NCBI GenBank assembly: GCA_030323885.1 | Contig: CM059198.1 | Coordinates: 12,066,462 to 12,130,461, forward strand | Direction of reading: 5' to 3' | From: Branchipolynoe longqiensis | Lineage: Eukaryota; Annelida; Polychaeta; Phyllodocida; Polynoidae | Length of the DNA: 64,000 nt | Shown: positions 20,861-32,296 of the stretch, piece by piece | Position numbering within the stretch: the first letter of the stretch is position 1 | Layout of the letters: each line of letters opens with the position of its first letter | The notes under the pieces: model-generated | Told to the model about the DNA's origin: nothing | What the model saw: the letters and a program-made list of their open reading frames with translations, nothing else | Databases searched by the model: none | Made by a program: the position numbers and the translations under genes

Positions 20861-21241
20861 GAATGTATACTCTCCATACTGTTATGGCTTTAATTGAAAT
20901 TACAGCAGCAAGCAAGAAAACCTTTTTTGTGGGGGGGGGGGGGATAGATATTTTATGCATCTGAACACATATCTAGTCAGCGCTGAGGCACTGGTCTTCC
21001 AACCATTGAAGCGATCAATGCATATGATACCTGGGGAAGTGGAATGTGCTGCATTGTGTGCATCACACCCCATTCTGAACGTTAAAACTGGCGGAGCAGC
21101 CTATGCTGTATAGTGTACAACATAGGTACTCAACATAGTGCAGGAATAAGTCTCCTGCGCCAAGATATAGTTAGCAATGGACTATCACCCAGCACAACTA
21201 TCCACATATTTGGTAATACAGATCTTCCCAGTTCCATTGGT
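20861..21241. other. Spacer, no gene
   Basis: Contains a poly(G) run of about 13 near 20930. Nothing else recognised. Confidence 0.4.
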
Positions 21242-24200
21242 TTCTGAGAAAGGATTGAAGCTTCGGCACAGCATGCCAGAAAGGATTGATGCTGTGACCC
21301 AGCATGCCAGAAAGGATTGAAGCTGCGACCCAGCATGCATGCCAGAAAGGATTGAAGCTGTGACCCAGCATGCATGCCAGAAAGGATTGAAGCTGTGACC
21401 CAGCATGCCAAAAAGGATTGAAGCTGTGACCCAGCATGGAAGAAAGGATTGAAGCTGTGACCCAGCATGCATGCCAGAAAGGATTGAAGCTGTGACCCAG
21501 CATGCCAGAAAGGATTGAAGCTGCGACCCAGCATGCCAGAAAGGATTGAAGCTGCGACCCAGCATGGAAGAAAGGATTGAAGCTGTGACCCAGCATGCCA
21601 GAAAGGATTGAAGCTGTGACCCAGCATGCCAGAAAGGATTGAAGCTGTGACCCAGCATGCATGCCAGAAAGGATTGAAGCTGTGACCCAGCATGCATGCC
21701 AAAAAGGATTGAAGCTGTGACCCAGCATGCCAGAAAGGATTGAAGCTGCGACCCAGCATGCCAGAAAGGATTGAAGCTGTGACCCAGCATGCCAAAAAGG
21801 ATTGAAGCTGCGACCCAGCATGGAAGAAAGGATTGAAGCTGTGACCCAGCATGCCAGAAAGGATTGAAGCTGTGACCCAGCATGCCAGAAAGAATTGAAG
21901 CTTCGACCCAGCATGCATGCCAGAAAGGATTGAAGCTGTGACCCAGCATGCCAGAAAGGATTGAAGCTGCGACCCAGCATGCCAGAAAGGATTGAAGCTG
22001 TGACCCAGCATGCCAGAAAGGATTGAAGCTGTGACCCAGCATGCATGCCAGAAAGGATTGAAGCTGTGACCCAGCATGCATGCCAGAAAGGATTGAAGCT
22101 GTGACCCAGCATGCATGCCAGAAAGGATTGAAGCTGTGACCCAGCATGCCAAAAAGGATTGAAGCTGTGACCCAGCATGCCAGAAAGGATTGAAGCTGTG
22201 ACCCAGCATGCCAGAAAGGATTGAAGCTGCGACCCAGCATGCCAGAAAGGATTGAAGCTGTGACCGCGCATGCCAGAAAGGATTGAAGCTGTGACCCAGC
22301 ATGCCAGAAAGGATTGAAGCTGTGACCCAGCATGCCAGAAAGGATTGAAGCTGCGACCCAGCATGCCAGAAAGGATTGAAGCTGCAACCCAGCATGCATG
22401 CCAGAAAGGATTGAAGCTGCGACCCAGCATGCCAGAAAGGATTGAAGCTGCAACCCAGCATGGAAGAAAGGATTGAAGCTGTGACCCAGCATGCATGCCA
22501 GAAAGGATTGAAGCTGCGACCCAGCATGCATGCCAGAAAGGATTGAAGCTGCGACCCAGCATGCCAGAAAGGATTGAAGCTGTGACCCAGCATGGAAGAA
22601 AGGATTGAAGCTGCGACCCAGCATGCATGCCAGAAAGGATTGAAGCTGTGACCCAGCATGCCAGAAAGGATTGAAGCTGTGACCCAGCATGCCAGAAAGG
22701 ATTGAAGCTGTGACCCAGCATGCCAGAAAGGATTGAAGCTGTGACCCAGCATGCATGCCAGAAATGATTGAAGCTGTGACCCAGCATGCCAGAAAGGATT
22801 GAAGCTGCGACCCAGCATGCCAGAAAGGATTGAAGCTGTGACCCAGCATGCATGCCAGAAAGGATTGAAGCTGCAACCCAGCATGCATGCCAGAAAGGAT
22901 TGAAGCTGCGACCCAGCATGCCAGAAAGGATTGAAGCTGCAACCCAGCATGGAAGAAAGGATTGAAGCTGTGACCCAGCATGCCAGAAAGGATTGAAGCT
23001 GCGACCCAGCATGCCAGAAAGGATTGAAGCTGCAACCCAGCATGCATGCCAGAAAGGATTGAAGCTGTGACCCAGCATGCCAGAAAGGATTGAAGCTGTG
23101 ACCCAGCATGCATGCCAGAAAGGATTGAAGCTGTGACCCAGCATGCCAGAAAGGATTGAAGCTGTGACCCAGCATGCATGCCAGAAAGGATTGAAGCTGT
23201 GACCCAGCATGCATGCCAGAAAGGATTGAAGCTGTGACCCAGCATGCCAGAAAGGATTGAAGCTGCGACCCAGCATGGAAGAAAGGATTGAAGCTGTGAC
23301 CCAGCATGCATGCCAGAAAGGATTGAAGCTGTGACCCAGCATGCCAGAAAGGATTGAAGCTGTGACCCAGCATGCCAGAAAGGATTGAAGCTGCGACCCA
23401 GCATGCATGCCAGAAAGGATTGAAGCTGTGACCCAGCATGCATGCCAGAAAGGATTGAAGCTGTGACCCAGCATGCATGCCAGAAAGGATTGAAGCTGTG
23501 ACCCAGCATGCATGCCAGAAAGGATTGAAGCTGTGACCCAGCATGGAAGAAAGGATTGAAGCTGTGACCCAGCATGCCAGAAAGGATTGAAGCTGTGACC
23601 CAGCATGCATGCCAGAAAGGATTGAAGCTGTGACCCAGCATGCCAAAAAGGATTGAAGCTGTGACCCAGCATGCCAGAAAGGATTGAAGCTGTGACCCAG
23701 CATGCCAGAAAGGATTGAAGCTGTGACCCAGCATGCATGCCAGAAATGATTGAAGCTGTGACCCAGCATGCCAGAAAGGATTGAAGCTGTGACCCAGCAT
23801 GCCAGAAAGGATTGAAGCTGCGACCCAGCATGGAAGAAAGGATTGAAGCTGTGACCCAGCATGCATGCCAGAAAGGATTGAAGCTGTGACCCAGCATGCC
23901 AGAAAGGATTGAAGCTGCGACCCAGCATGCCAGAAAGGATTGAAGCTGTGACCCAGCATGCCAGAAAGGATTGAAGCTGTGACCCAGCATGCCAGAAAGG
24001 ATTGAAGCTGTGACCCAGCATGCCAGAAAGGATTGAAGCTGCGACCCAGCATGCCAGAAAGGATTGAAGCTGTGACCCAGCATGCATGCCAGAAAGGATT
24101 GAAGCTGTGACCCAGCATGCCAGAAAGGATTGAAGCTGTGACCCAGCATGCATGCCAGAAAGGATTGAAGCTGTGACCCAGCATGCCAGAAAGGATTGAA

Positions 24201-25305
24201 GCTGCGACCCAGCATGCCAGAAAGGATTGAAGCTGTGACCCAGCATGCCAGAAAGGATTGAAGCTGTGACCCAGCATGCATGCCAGAAAGGATTGAAGCT
24301 GTGACCCAGCATGCCAGAAAGGATTGAAGCTGCAACCCAGCATGCATGCCAGAAAGGATTGAAGCTGCAACCCAGCATGGAAGAAAGGATTGAAGCTGCG
24401 ACCCAGCATGCCAGAAAGGATTGAAGCTGTGACCCAGCATGCATGCCAGAAAGGATTGAAGCTGTGACCCAGCATGCCAGAAAGGATTGAAGCTGTGACC
24501 CAGCATGCATGCCAGAAAGGATTGAAGCTGTGACCCAGCATGCCAGAAAGGATTGAAGCTGTGACCCAGCATGCCAAAAAGGATTGAAGCTGTGACCCAG
24601 CATGCCAAAAAGGATTGAAGCTGTGACCCAGCATGCCAGAAAGGATTGAAGCTGTGACCCAGCATGCATGCCAGAAAGGATTGAAGCTGTGACCCAGCAT
24701 GGAAGAAAGGATTGAAGCTGTGACCCAGCATGCCAGAAAGGATTGAAGCTGTGACCCAGCATGCATGCCAGAAAGGATTGAAGCTGCGACCCAGCATGCC
24801 AGAAAGGATTGAAGCTGCGACCCAGCATGCCAGAAAGGATTGAAGCTGCGACCCAGCATGCATGCCAGAAAGGATTGAAGCCTCGACCCAGCATGCCAGA
24901 AAGGATTGAAGCTGCGACCCAGCATGCCAGAAAGGATTGAAGCTGCGACCCAGCATGCCAGAAAGGATTGAAGCTGTGACCCAGCATGGAAGAAAGGATT
25001 GAAGCTGTGACCCAGCATGCCAGAAAGGATTGAAGCTGTGACCCAGCATGCCAGAAAGGATTGAAGCTGCGACCCAGCATGGCAGAAAGGATTGAAGCTG
25101 CGACCCAGCATGGCAGAAAGGATTGAAGCTGTGACCCAGCATGCCAGAAAGGATTGAAGCTGTGACCCAGCATGCCAGAAAGGATTGAAGCTGTGACCCA
25201 GCCTGCCAGAAAGGATTGAAGCTGCGACCCAGCATGGCAGAAATGATTGAAGCTGTGACCCAGCATGCCAGAAAGGATTGAAGCTGTGACCCAGCATGCC
25301 GGGTC
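21242..25305 (+). repeat. 31/35-bp satellite array, about 125 units
   Basis: The unit is CCAGAAAGGATTGAAGCTGT followed by GACCCAGCATG (31 bp). A 35-bp version has a duplicated CATG. Other variants are GCTGCGACC for GCTGTGACC, GGAAGAAAGG and CCAAAAAGG. About 4,060 bp in head-to-tail order without spacers. The minus strand has no stop in any of its three frames over more than 1,340 codons, because 31 is not a multiple of three and the unit contains no TTA, CTA or TCA on the plus strand in any phase. All three frames therefore give the same 31-residue repeat. No promoter, splice or codon-bias signal supports translation. Confidence 0.95.
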
Positions 25306-27320
25306 GCAGCTACAGCTTACACGGTGGAAGGTAACGAGCATTCATTCAAGTTGTATTATCGTCCGGTGGTTTGGGGTTTCTGCTGTTTTCTTAGGTAAAT
25401 ACATTATATATTGATCAATATAATGTACTTTGCTTGATGTTGACGTAACTTTTTTTAAATGGCTAACTTTGAAGATAAATTAATTTTGGCAAGCACGTCA
25501 AAATTCGACCACCATAGGTTTTATTAGCAACAGGTTCTATGAAATTGATTTAGTATTACCTTATTTGCAGCACCACATGCTTTATTTGTGCATCAGTATC
25601 AGTATCTGAGTTTGATAGATCGGATTAAATTCAGGAAAGTGTTTTGGTTTTAACAAGTTGATGTTTTCAGCTGACTCTGCACCTTTGATAGACAAATGAA
25701 GTGCTATTTTATTTTATCTAATCGAAAATTGTTGCTAGAATAATTTCACTGCAATCTACATGAGAGAAACATGTAGGACAATAACCTTACCAGGTTGGAA
25801 TTTATCTGAAGCCTTATTTGGAAATAATTGAAAAGATATCGGAATAGCACTTTCACTACCTGATCCATGTTTGCATCTAGGCACACAACAGCAAACCATG
25901 GTATTGCTTGGGTCTTGCTGGGATCAGTTGTGCAACTGACCTCGCTTTCAAATCAAATTGGTGTGAGTTTCGGTTCGGCCAAGTGGACGTGATATAGTTT
26001 AAATACTTTGAACGATTTGGTGTGAATTATTTATAGCTGGATGTAGGTCACGGATTTGTGAAGTCACACTGTAGCTATTTAGGTCAGTAAGCCGCAATGA
26101 CCTTCCTCGGAACAAGTGGCAACGCAAACACCAGTAAGCATAATCCGCTTGTTTTGAGTATCTGCCATATTTGTTAGATACAGTGAAACCGAGTTAAAAG
26201 GCGATCGTTGGGGTTAATGAAATGCCATCGCAAAAAATAGCGGGGTTGCGGTAAATCGGGGTTCAGGTTACTGAATTACCTTTGAATTAAATAATTCTGG
26301 GTCCAATGAATCATCGCTCTATATCCGATTTCGCGTTAAGTCAGTGCGCGTTATAGCGAGATTTCACTTAGATAAAAGATTCACCCGGTACTTGTCGTAC
26401 ACGGGTGAAGACCAGCCTTATATAAAAACGGTCGAAAAATCGGGCTAATGAAATGAGTCTTTATGAGAGCCCAATTTCACAATCTAAGAAGCAACATTTA
26501 TTCTTTGTATATGTCTTCATATTTACCCGGTACTTTTGAGTTGGAAAATATATTAAAACATACTTTAATGCAATTTAAAAGTGAAATCGACGGCGTTCTC
26601 TGGCCGCCATCTTGTCTTTTTGCATTCTCTCCCATTTCACCAACTCTGTGCTGATATAAGTAACCATTTGACACTGGTGCCAGGCATTCTACTTCTTGTT
26701 CCATACTAAAGCTATTTTCGCCCGTATTTAGACTACGTTGTCGTTCACCCCTGTACTGGAAGTATGGGGTGAATCTGTTATCTAGATTGCACTGTACATA
26801 TATCAGGGTGATTGGTCTAGCCTACTTTACTTTAGTTTAAAGAAGCTTAAATAGTGTAACGGGTTAACTTTGATGGTATTTTAGGTGAAAACATGTCAAC
26901 TTAATTTTGGTATGAATGTCGAAATGCTAGACATCACATGCTTCAACAATGACTTGTTCTATTAAGTTGACTTAGCATCCCTTCTGTGCATTAAAACACT
27001 TAGGCCTATCTAGAATTAATCCTACTTATTCAATTTACATACCAGTGCATGCAATAAACATATGTTGCAGTTTGGTGTTCCTGTATTATACTGCTAACAG
27101 TGCTATGCTCGAAAATGGGCCAACAAACCATACGTCCAGCATGGTGCACCCCAACATTACTTTTCCATGTTTTCATTTATAATATCTCCGTTAGCATTTT
27201 CAAATTATAAGCTACTCCAAAATAAACTAAAGTAGACTATACCAATCAACCTAATATTTTCATCTAAAATACTAAAGAAAACCCATCGGATTATACTTTT
27301 TTAACTTACAGATTTTGCTC
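25306..27320. other. Spacer of decayed dispersed repeats
   Basis: 25430-25690 is a degraded relative of the TTAA MITE family (ATGGCTAACTTTGAAGATA also occurs near 27432). 26108-26142 shares about 30 bp with the DIRS element gag/RT overlap at 29858-29886. 26170-26370 and 26580-26800 are further dispersed repeat copies (see 20331-20860). No gene recognised. Confidence 0.5.
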
Positions 27321-27324
27321 TTAA

Positions 27325-27671
27325 AGTTGCATAATCCGATGGTTATGAGTTTGTGTCACTTTTCTTAGATACATATATTAAATTGATTGTTACAGTCCAC
27401 TTCACTTTAGTTTGAAGTAACTTTGTTTTAAAATGGCTAACTTTGAAGATATTTGAAATGCAAACATTCCTAATTAGTTTTGAGAAGCACGCCAACACTG
27501 ACACCATCTAGCTTCAGGAGTAACATATTCTGTTAAATTGACTCAGCATTCCCTTCTAGGTGGCAACAAATGCTTAATGTGTGCATCAGTATTTAAGCTA
27601 GATATGTGGGATCAAAAGTAGGTAATTGCTTTGGTTTTGAAAATTTGATGTTTTTATCGGACTATGCAACT
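27325..27671. mobile_element. TTAA-flanked MITE, complete copy
   Basis: 347 bp. Ends AGTTGCATAATCCGAT and (reverse complement) AGTTGCATAGTCCGAT, flanked by TTAA at 27321-27324 and 27672-27675. TTAA target sites are used by piggyBac and Kolobok transposases; the termini do not start CCC as in typical piggyBac, so a Kolobok-like origin is more likely (inference). Partial or older copies: 9172-9317, 44545-44874, 45050-45400. Confidence 0.8.
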
Positions 27672-27771
27672 TTAAGGACGTCGCAGATCGCTCCGAGTAC
27701 TCACTTGGCGCTGGTCTGCAGAGGTGCACACTGCTTTGACACAGGTTGGCGTGTTTTTATTTGCACTGTTA

Positions 27772-28165
27772 AGGCCCTGTCACACTACGAGGCATCGCGT
27801 TAGCATATGCTGACGTAGTTTGTTTATTAATATGTTTAGATTATTTTGTAAAAGTTTTGTAATTTATTACGACGTATTAATGGAATTATTCATGTTAATA
27901 CAATTTGAATTATCGGGTACGGTTTGTTGACGGTTCGACTCAGTTCAAGTCGCCACCGGAAAACGTGCGATCGTTGAGCAGCGTTCTTTTTCTACAAATA
28001 ACTCCAAAAATCGGAGGAATTTTAAGGAATTATTTAACAGGTTTGTTTATTATTATGTTTAGATTATTTTGTAAAAGTTTTGTAATTTATTAGGATGTAT
28101 TAATGGAATTATTCGTGTTAATACGATTTGAATTACCCTGTACGGAATGTTGACGAAGAACCGCC
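27772..28165 (+). mobile_element. One-ended Harbinger-like MITE with internal duplication
   Basis: Begins AGGCCCTGTCACACTACGAG directly after TTA (27769-27771), matching the terminus of the large Harbinger element. No matching right end found. Inside, about 27816-27935 and 28041-28160 are a ~120-bp direct duplication (GTTTAGATTATTTTGTAAAA in both). Confidence 0.6.
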
Positions 28166-28217
28166 ATCTTGGTTTTTTCCCAGAAGACACTGTCACTATA
28201 GTATCAATACGTACAGT

Positions 28218-28730
28218 TGCAAAATATTAGTTTTATTCAAAATTAATAGATATCAAGAACCCTAACCTTTTTAGGGTCCACAGTGTACTGACACAAAATT
28301 GATTCTGTGCTTTTGCATTCTGTAAAAGCGATGGTTGAATAAAAAACAAACAATTCTTGCCGTGAATATGGCCTATGCTGCCGACACGGCATGAAGAAAC
28401 CACCAATCAATCAATCAATTATAAATTTAATATAATCTTTTTGGTAACGATGTTGTCTGTATGTGTACCAAGCGATTTGTTTCTACGTGGAATGGTTGTA
28501 GAGATATTTCACTTTTTCTGTATTTAATTAAGCACTAACCTTAACCCTAACCCTAACCCATACAGAAAAAGGAAAATATCTCTACAACCACACCACGCAG
28601 AAACAAATCGCTTGGTACACATATATAGACAATATCGTTACCACAAAAGATTATAATAAATTTATAAGGTTAGGGTTCTCTATTTCTATTAATTTTGAAT
28701 AAAACTAGTATTTTTGCACCTGTAGGTATT
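28218..28730. repeat. Long foldback with telomere-like centre
   Basis: Inner arms 28424-28530 and 28560-28668 are inverted copies (GTGTACCAAGCGATTTGTTT versus its complement). Outer arms 28218-28275 and 28655-28722 are also inverted (TTTATTCAAAATTAATAGA). The loop at 28539-28559 is (TTAACCC)(TAACCC)n, the vertebrate/invertebrate telomeric motif. The left arm carries an insertion at about 28275-28423 ending in CAATCAATCAATCAA. Confidence 0.8.
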
Positions 28731-28734
28731 GACA

Positions 28735-28955
28735 TTAGAGTGTCTTCTCGTTTGTCGCCATCGGGCCGACGTTGTTTTGTTGCCGTCGGCTCGTCGGCGG
28801 TTTCCGCCGTCGGGGTGATGGCGGCAGCCGCCGTCGAGTCGACGGCGGGAGGTTGGACAAAACAACGTTGGCCCGACGGCGGTTTCCACCATCGGGCCGA
28901 CTGAGCGGCCGCCGTCGGGCCGACGTCAGGCCGACGGCTGTGTGCTATCTGGGGT
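28735..28955. repeat. GC-rich GCCGACG-repeat with inverted arms
   Basis: Many GCCGACG/CGTCGGC motifs. GGGCCGACGTTGTTTT near 28771 is inverted as AAAACAACGTTGGCCC near 28857. Reading frames here are compositional artefacts. It resembles the subterminal structure of Harbinger-type MITEs. Confidence 0.55.
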
Positions 28956-29321
28956 AGTTTTGCATAGAATTAAATTTGAGGGTCCTGGCCAGCCAGGTAG
29001 TATAAAGTGCCACTTGCTCGTTTGAGCAAGGCATAGGCGATCTATTGATATTGTATAACTCAGCAAACTCTAAATATTCCTTGGTTTGCACCCCCCTTGA
29101 GGTGGCTAAATTTCAAGTGTAGCATTGGAGCAGGTATCCCTTCTGCTCAGCCTCCAGTGTCACCCATCCCGTCCCGGGGATTCTGGTTTCATTCAGAATA
29201 TATTGTGAAAGTGATATTTAATGGGATGATCTGAGTCAGAGGCGGAGTTTGAAACGGTTCTACATACAGTACACAAAGGGTACTCTCCGCACTCTCGGTC
29301 ATTGCACCTATATCCAACAGG

Positions 29322-29882
29322 ATGATGGCTGAGAATAAATTTTCATTGCCGTGCGAGGAGATGAATGGAGGAATTGCGCTGCTGACAGCGACAAGCAATT
29401 TCCTGTCCGACAGATGTTTCGAAAATGTCTTCAAGGCGGTCTGCACGGATGGAGGCAAAGAGGTAGCCAGATCAAAGAAGGTCTTGGACAATGACGGGAA
29501 GGAATACACATTATTCCTTGCCCCCAAGCCCATTAAGGGAAAACCACTGGACAAGACTAAGATGTTCGGTGGACAACTCCAGCACTTGTTCAAATAAGTG
29601 GAGACCAGTTCCAAGTGTGGGAAACATATGGAAATGGACAAAACGAAGTTCACAGACACAAATCTTACCCGCTTCAAGAAGACGAGGCAGGATTTTCTAA
29701 ACCTGCGAACCAGACAACAAGGATCCCGGTTCGGAACAAACTTAAGCTTCCAAGTCAGGAGAAGGGGCCAAAGGCAGTCGTTCAGCTGGAATGATGGGAA
29801 CAGACTCTTCAAGAGGGAGTTCAATGCAGAAAAGCCGTTCCCCCTGCCCAGGGAACAAAAGTGGCAACGCAAACACCAGTAA
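29322..29882 (+). pseudogene. DIRS gag-like ORF1 remnant
   Basis: Two successive plus-strand frames in the same phase (29322-29597 and 29598-29882, separated by one TAA at 29595-29597) give a Lys/Arg-rich, basic C-terminal half typical of nucleic-acid-binding gag ends. It overlaps the RT frame by about 20 bp, as in DIRS elements. The minus-strand open frame opposite it (29189-29872) is a shadow. The assignment rests mainly on position. Confidence 0.5.
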
Positions 29883-30805
29883 GCATATTTAAAGCTGGTA
29901 ACCTCAATAATTGCCTACCGGAATGGAATAACATTATGCAGAATTTAGCTATCCTTAGTCTAGCAGAAGGAGTAAGAATACCCTTGATTGAGGAACCTAT
30001 TCAAAATAGCATACCTTTCCCTTACCGATTTCACGGTTCAGAACGCGAGGCGTTAGATAATCACGTCCTTAAATTCTGTGAAAAAGGCATTATAGAACCA
30101 GCACTACATGTGGCTGGGGAATTCATATCTAATATATTCTTGAGACCCAAACCAAATGGAGATGTAAGACTATTTCTAGATCTAACATTATTTAACAAAT
30201 TTGTAGAATACAAACATTTCAAAATGTTTTCATTAGACACAACTAGAGACTTAGTAACACAAGGCTCCTGGCTTGCCAGTGTGGATCTTAAAGATCTATA
30301 CTATACAGTACCTATCTATAAAGTTGATCATAAATATCTCAGGTTTTGTTGGAACGATAAACTGTATGAGTTCACGTGCATGCCTAATGGACTAGCTTGC
30401 TCTCCACATATTTTCAAAAGGTTACTAAAACCAATATTCTCCCAGATGGCTAGGGAAGGGCATATTATGTTTCCTTATATCGATGACTCATTTATTGTTG
30501 CACAAACACAAAAACATTGTCAGACATCAGTAGACAAATTATGTGAGACATTAAAAGAATTAGGATTCTACATACATGAAACTAAATCAGTATTAACACT
30601 ACCAAAGAAGTTAAAGTTTCTGGGATTCTTTATTAACACCACAGAAATTACCATTTCATTAATGGAACAAAAAGTTGATAAATTTACAACCACAAGCAAA
30701 CTAATTATTACAATTGAACAAACCAAAGATAAGACAAGTCACAATACTGATAGGAATTATGATACCATATGCACTAGCTATTCTTTATGGCAAGGCTCAT
30801 ATTAA
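29861..30805 (+). CDS. DIRS reverse transcriptase (element fragment)
   Basis: Open for 314 codons. Opens with GNLNNCLPEWNNI, the run-in typical of DIRS pol. RT motifs in order: ISNIFLRPKPNGDVRLFLDL (palm/fingers), SVDLKDLYYTVPI (first catalytic Asp), CMPNGLACSPHIFKRL, FPYIDDSFIVA (catalytic Asp pair, codons at 30479-30487) and ELGFYIHETKSVL...LKFLGF. All catalytic aspartates are present. The frame breaks at about 30730 (shift into the 30714-30986 frame), just before RNase H. In an active element it would copy the RNA into DNA that is later circularised. Confidence 0.85.
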   Translation: MATQTPVSIFKAGNLNNCLPEWNNIMQNLAILSLAEGVRIPLIEEPIQNSIPFPYRFHGSEREALDNHVLKFCEKGIIEPALHVAGEFISNIFLRPKPNGDVRLFLDLTLFNKFVEYKHFKMFSLDTTRDLVTQGSWLASVDLKDLYYTVPIYKVDHKYLRFCWNDKLYEFTCMPNGLACSPHIFKRLLKPIFSQMAREGHIMFPYIDDSFIVAQTQKHCQTSVDKLCETLKELGFYIHETKSVLTLPKKLKFLGFFINTTEITISLMEQKVDKFTTTSKLIITIEQTKDKTSHNTDRNYDTICTSYSLWQGSY

Positions 30806-31780
30806 ATCGCTAGAAATAGATAAGAACTTGGCGTTGGCTCGCACTAAAGGAAACTTTGAATGGCCCATGACGATTTCGCCAGAAGGTCAACAAGATATTA
30901 TGTGGTGGCTGTCATACATTAAGAATTCACGCAACCCCATTAGAATGGGAGAGCCCAACACTACAGTTACAACAGACGCTTCCTAGAAAGATGGGGGGCT
31001 CACATAGACCAACAGGCAACAGGTGGTCGGTGGATGGATGATGAAATCTCTGATCACATAAATGTACTAGAACTTTAGAGCTATTTATCTAGTATTACAT
31101 AGTCTAGTTCACCTACCTAAAAATCATGTAAGGGTATTAACAGACAACACAACAGCTACGCTTAAATACGTAATATGGGAGGGACCCATTCCAAACCATA
31201 TAACTATTTGGCCAAACTTATTTGGGACTGGGCAGAGAAACAGGAGAGATGGCTAACAGTAGCACATATTCCAGCCATTCAAAATACTTTGGCTGACAAG
31301 AAAAGTCAACATTTTCATGACCATCTAGAATGGTCATTAAATCAGAGTATTTTCGACCACATTTGTTATAAATGGGGCAAACCAGAAATTGACTTATTTG
31401 CATCATGCAACAACAAAAAGTTACCAATATATGTGTCTTTGCATACAGAACCAGAACCCGGGAGAGTAGATGTTTTTTAAAATTTGGAATAATAAATTCT
31501 ATTATATATTCCCACCATTCAGCATTATCAGCAGAGTGGCCAGGAAGATCAAGATGGATCACTCATACACAGTACTGATAGTACCAGAATGGGACACACA
31601 ACCATGGCTAGCGGCAATAACATTAGAGGCAAAATACATGCTCAGGTTCCCACGAGAAAGGAACAACCCACAACATCAAGGACCACTAACAGTCCACGGA
31701 GATGTGTCAGCGACACCCCTTTTGGCATTCCTTTATTAAGAAAACATTTAGAACAATAAATTAGACAAAATTACACAAGA
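30714..31780 (+). pseudogene. DIRS RNase H and downstream pol segment, broken
   Basis: 30714-30986 encodes the end of the RT thumb and reaches TVTTDAS, the first RNase H motif, then a stop at 30984-30986. LTDNTTAT (about 31137) is the RNase H Asp motif. 31175-31480 has AHIPAIQNTLADKKS (RNase H C-terminus) and PEIDLFASCNNK, a conserved DIRS motif. 31470-31739 has YIFPPFSIISRVARKIK and VLIVPEWDTQPWL. At least three frame changes separate these. Confidence 0.75.
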
Positions 31781-31976
31781 AAGACTTATTTCACACGCCT
31801 GGAGGAAAGGAACGGTGAAATTATACACAAGTTTTTTAAAGAAATGGGGACTTCATTGTCTTCTAAAAGGAGTCAAGCCATTAAAACCAACAATAGCCCA
31901 AATATTAAGATTTCTAAGAATATTATAGCGATATAGCAAATGGTAGACAGGAAGTGTGAACACTTATTTGTCTCTC

Positions 31977-32294
31977 TTTTTGTTTTTTTGGTACATTAGT
32001 TGTCCCAAGCAGGCGAAATCCCAGTCACAGACGACTGGTCTTCCCCACTCCACTGCTGGTCGATAGAAAGCCCGAGCCTACAATTTTACCGACCCAAGGG
32101 ATTTTTAACCTCCCACACCACATAGACATGGTATGAGAGCAACCGGCCTTTGATGATGCTGTAAGTTCTACACAGCGGTGGAAATCCAAATTGGCAGAGC
32201 TGGGGGCATGGGGAATGAACTGCCGACCCTCAGATTAGGAGTCTGACCTAGAAAAACGTCAGACACTCTAACCACTCCGCCACAGAGAACCCCA
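31977..32294 (-). mobile_element. tRNA-derived SINE inside DIRS element
   Basis: On the minus strand: A box TGGCGGAGTGGTTAG (32268-32282) and B box GGTCGGCAGTTCATTCC (32212-32228), the spacing and sequence of a Leu/Ser-type tRNA with a long variable arm. Then an unrelated body and a tail ACTAATGTACC followed by A7. The tail matches the SINE at 33255-33448, which lies in the opposite direction. Confidence 0.75.
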
Positions 32295-32296
32295 TA

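Noticed and set aside
21242..25305. CRISPR-like array of 31-bp repeats
   Set aside because: Units are contiguous with no unique spacers, and the genome is an animal.
21130..25341. Three overlapping minus-strand frames of about 1,345-1,403 codons
   Set aside because: They are the three phases of one satellite unit lacking stops. Identical 31-residue repeats in every frame show this is not a protein gene.
28539..28559. Chromosome end
   Set aside because: Only three or so telomeric units, inside a foldback, with ordinary sequence on both sides.
29189..29872. Minus-strand 227-codon frame
   Set aside because: It lies opposite the DIRS gag-like region, has no recognisable domain, and the plus-strand frame runs into RT in the expected overlap.
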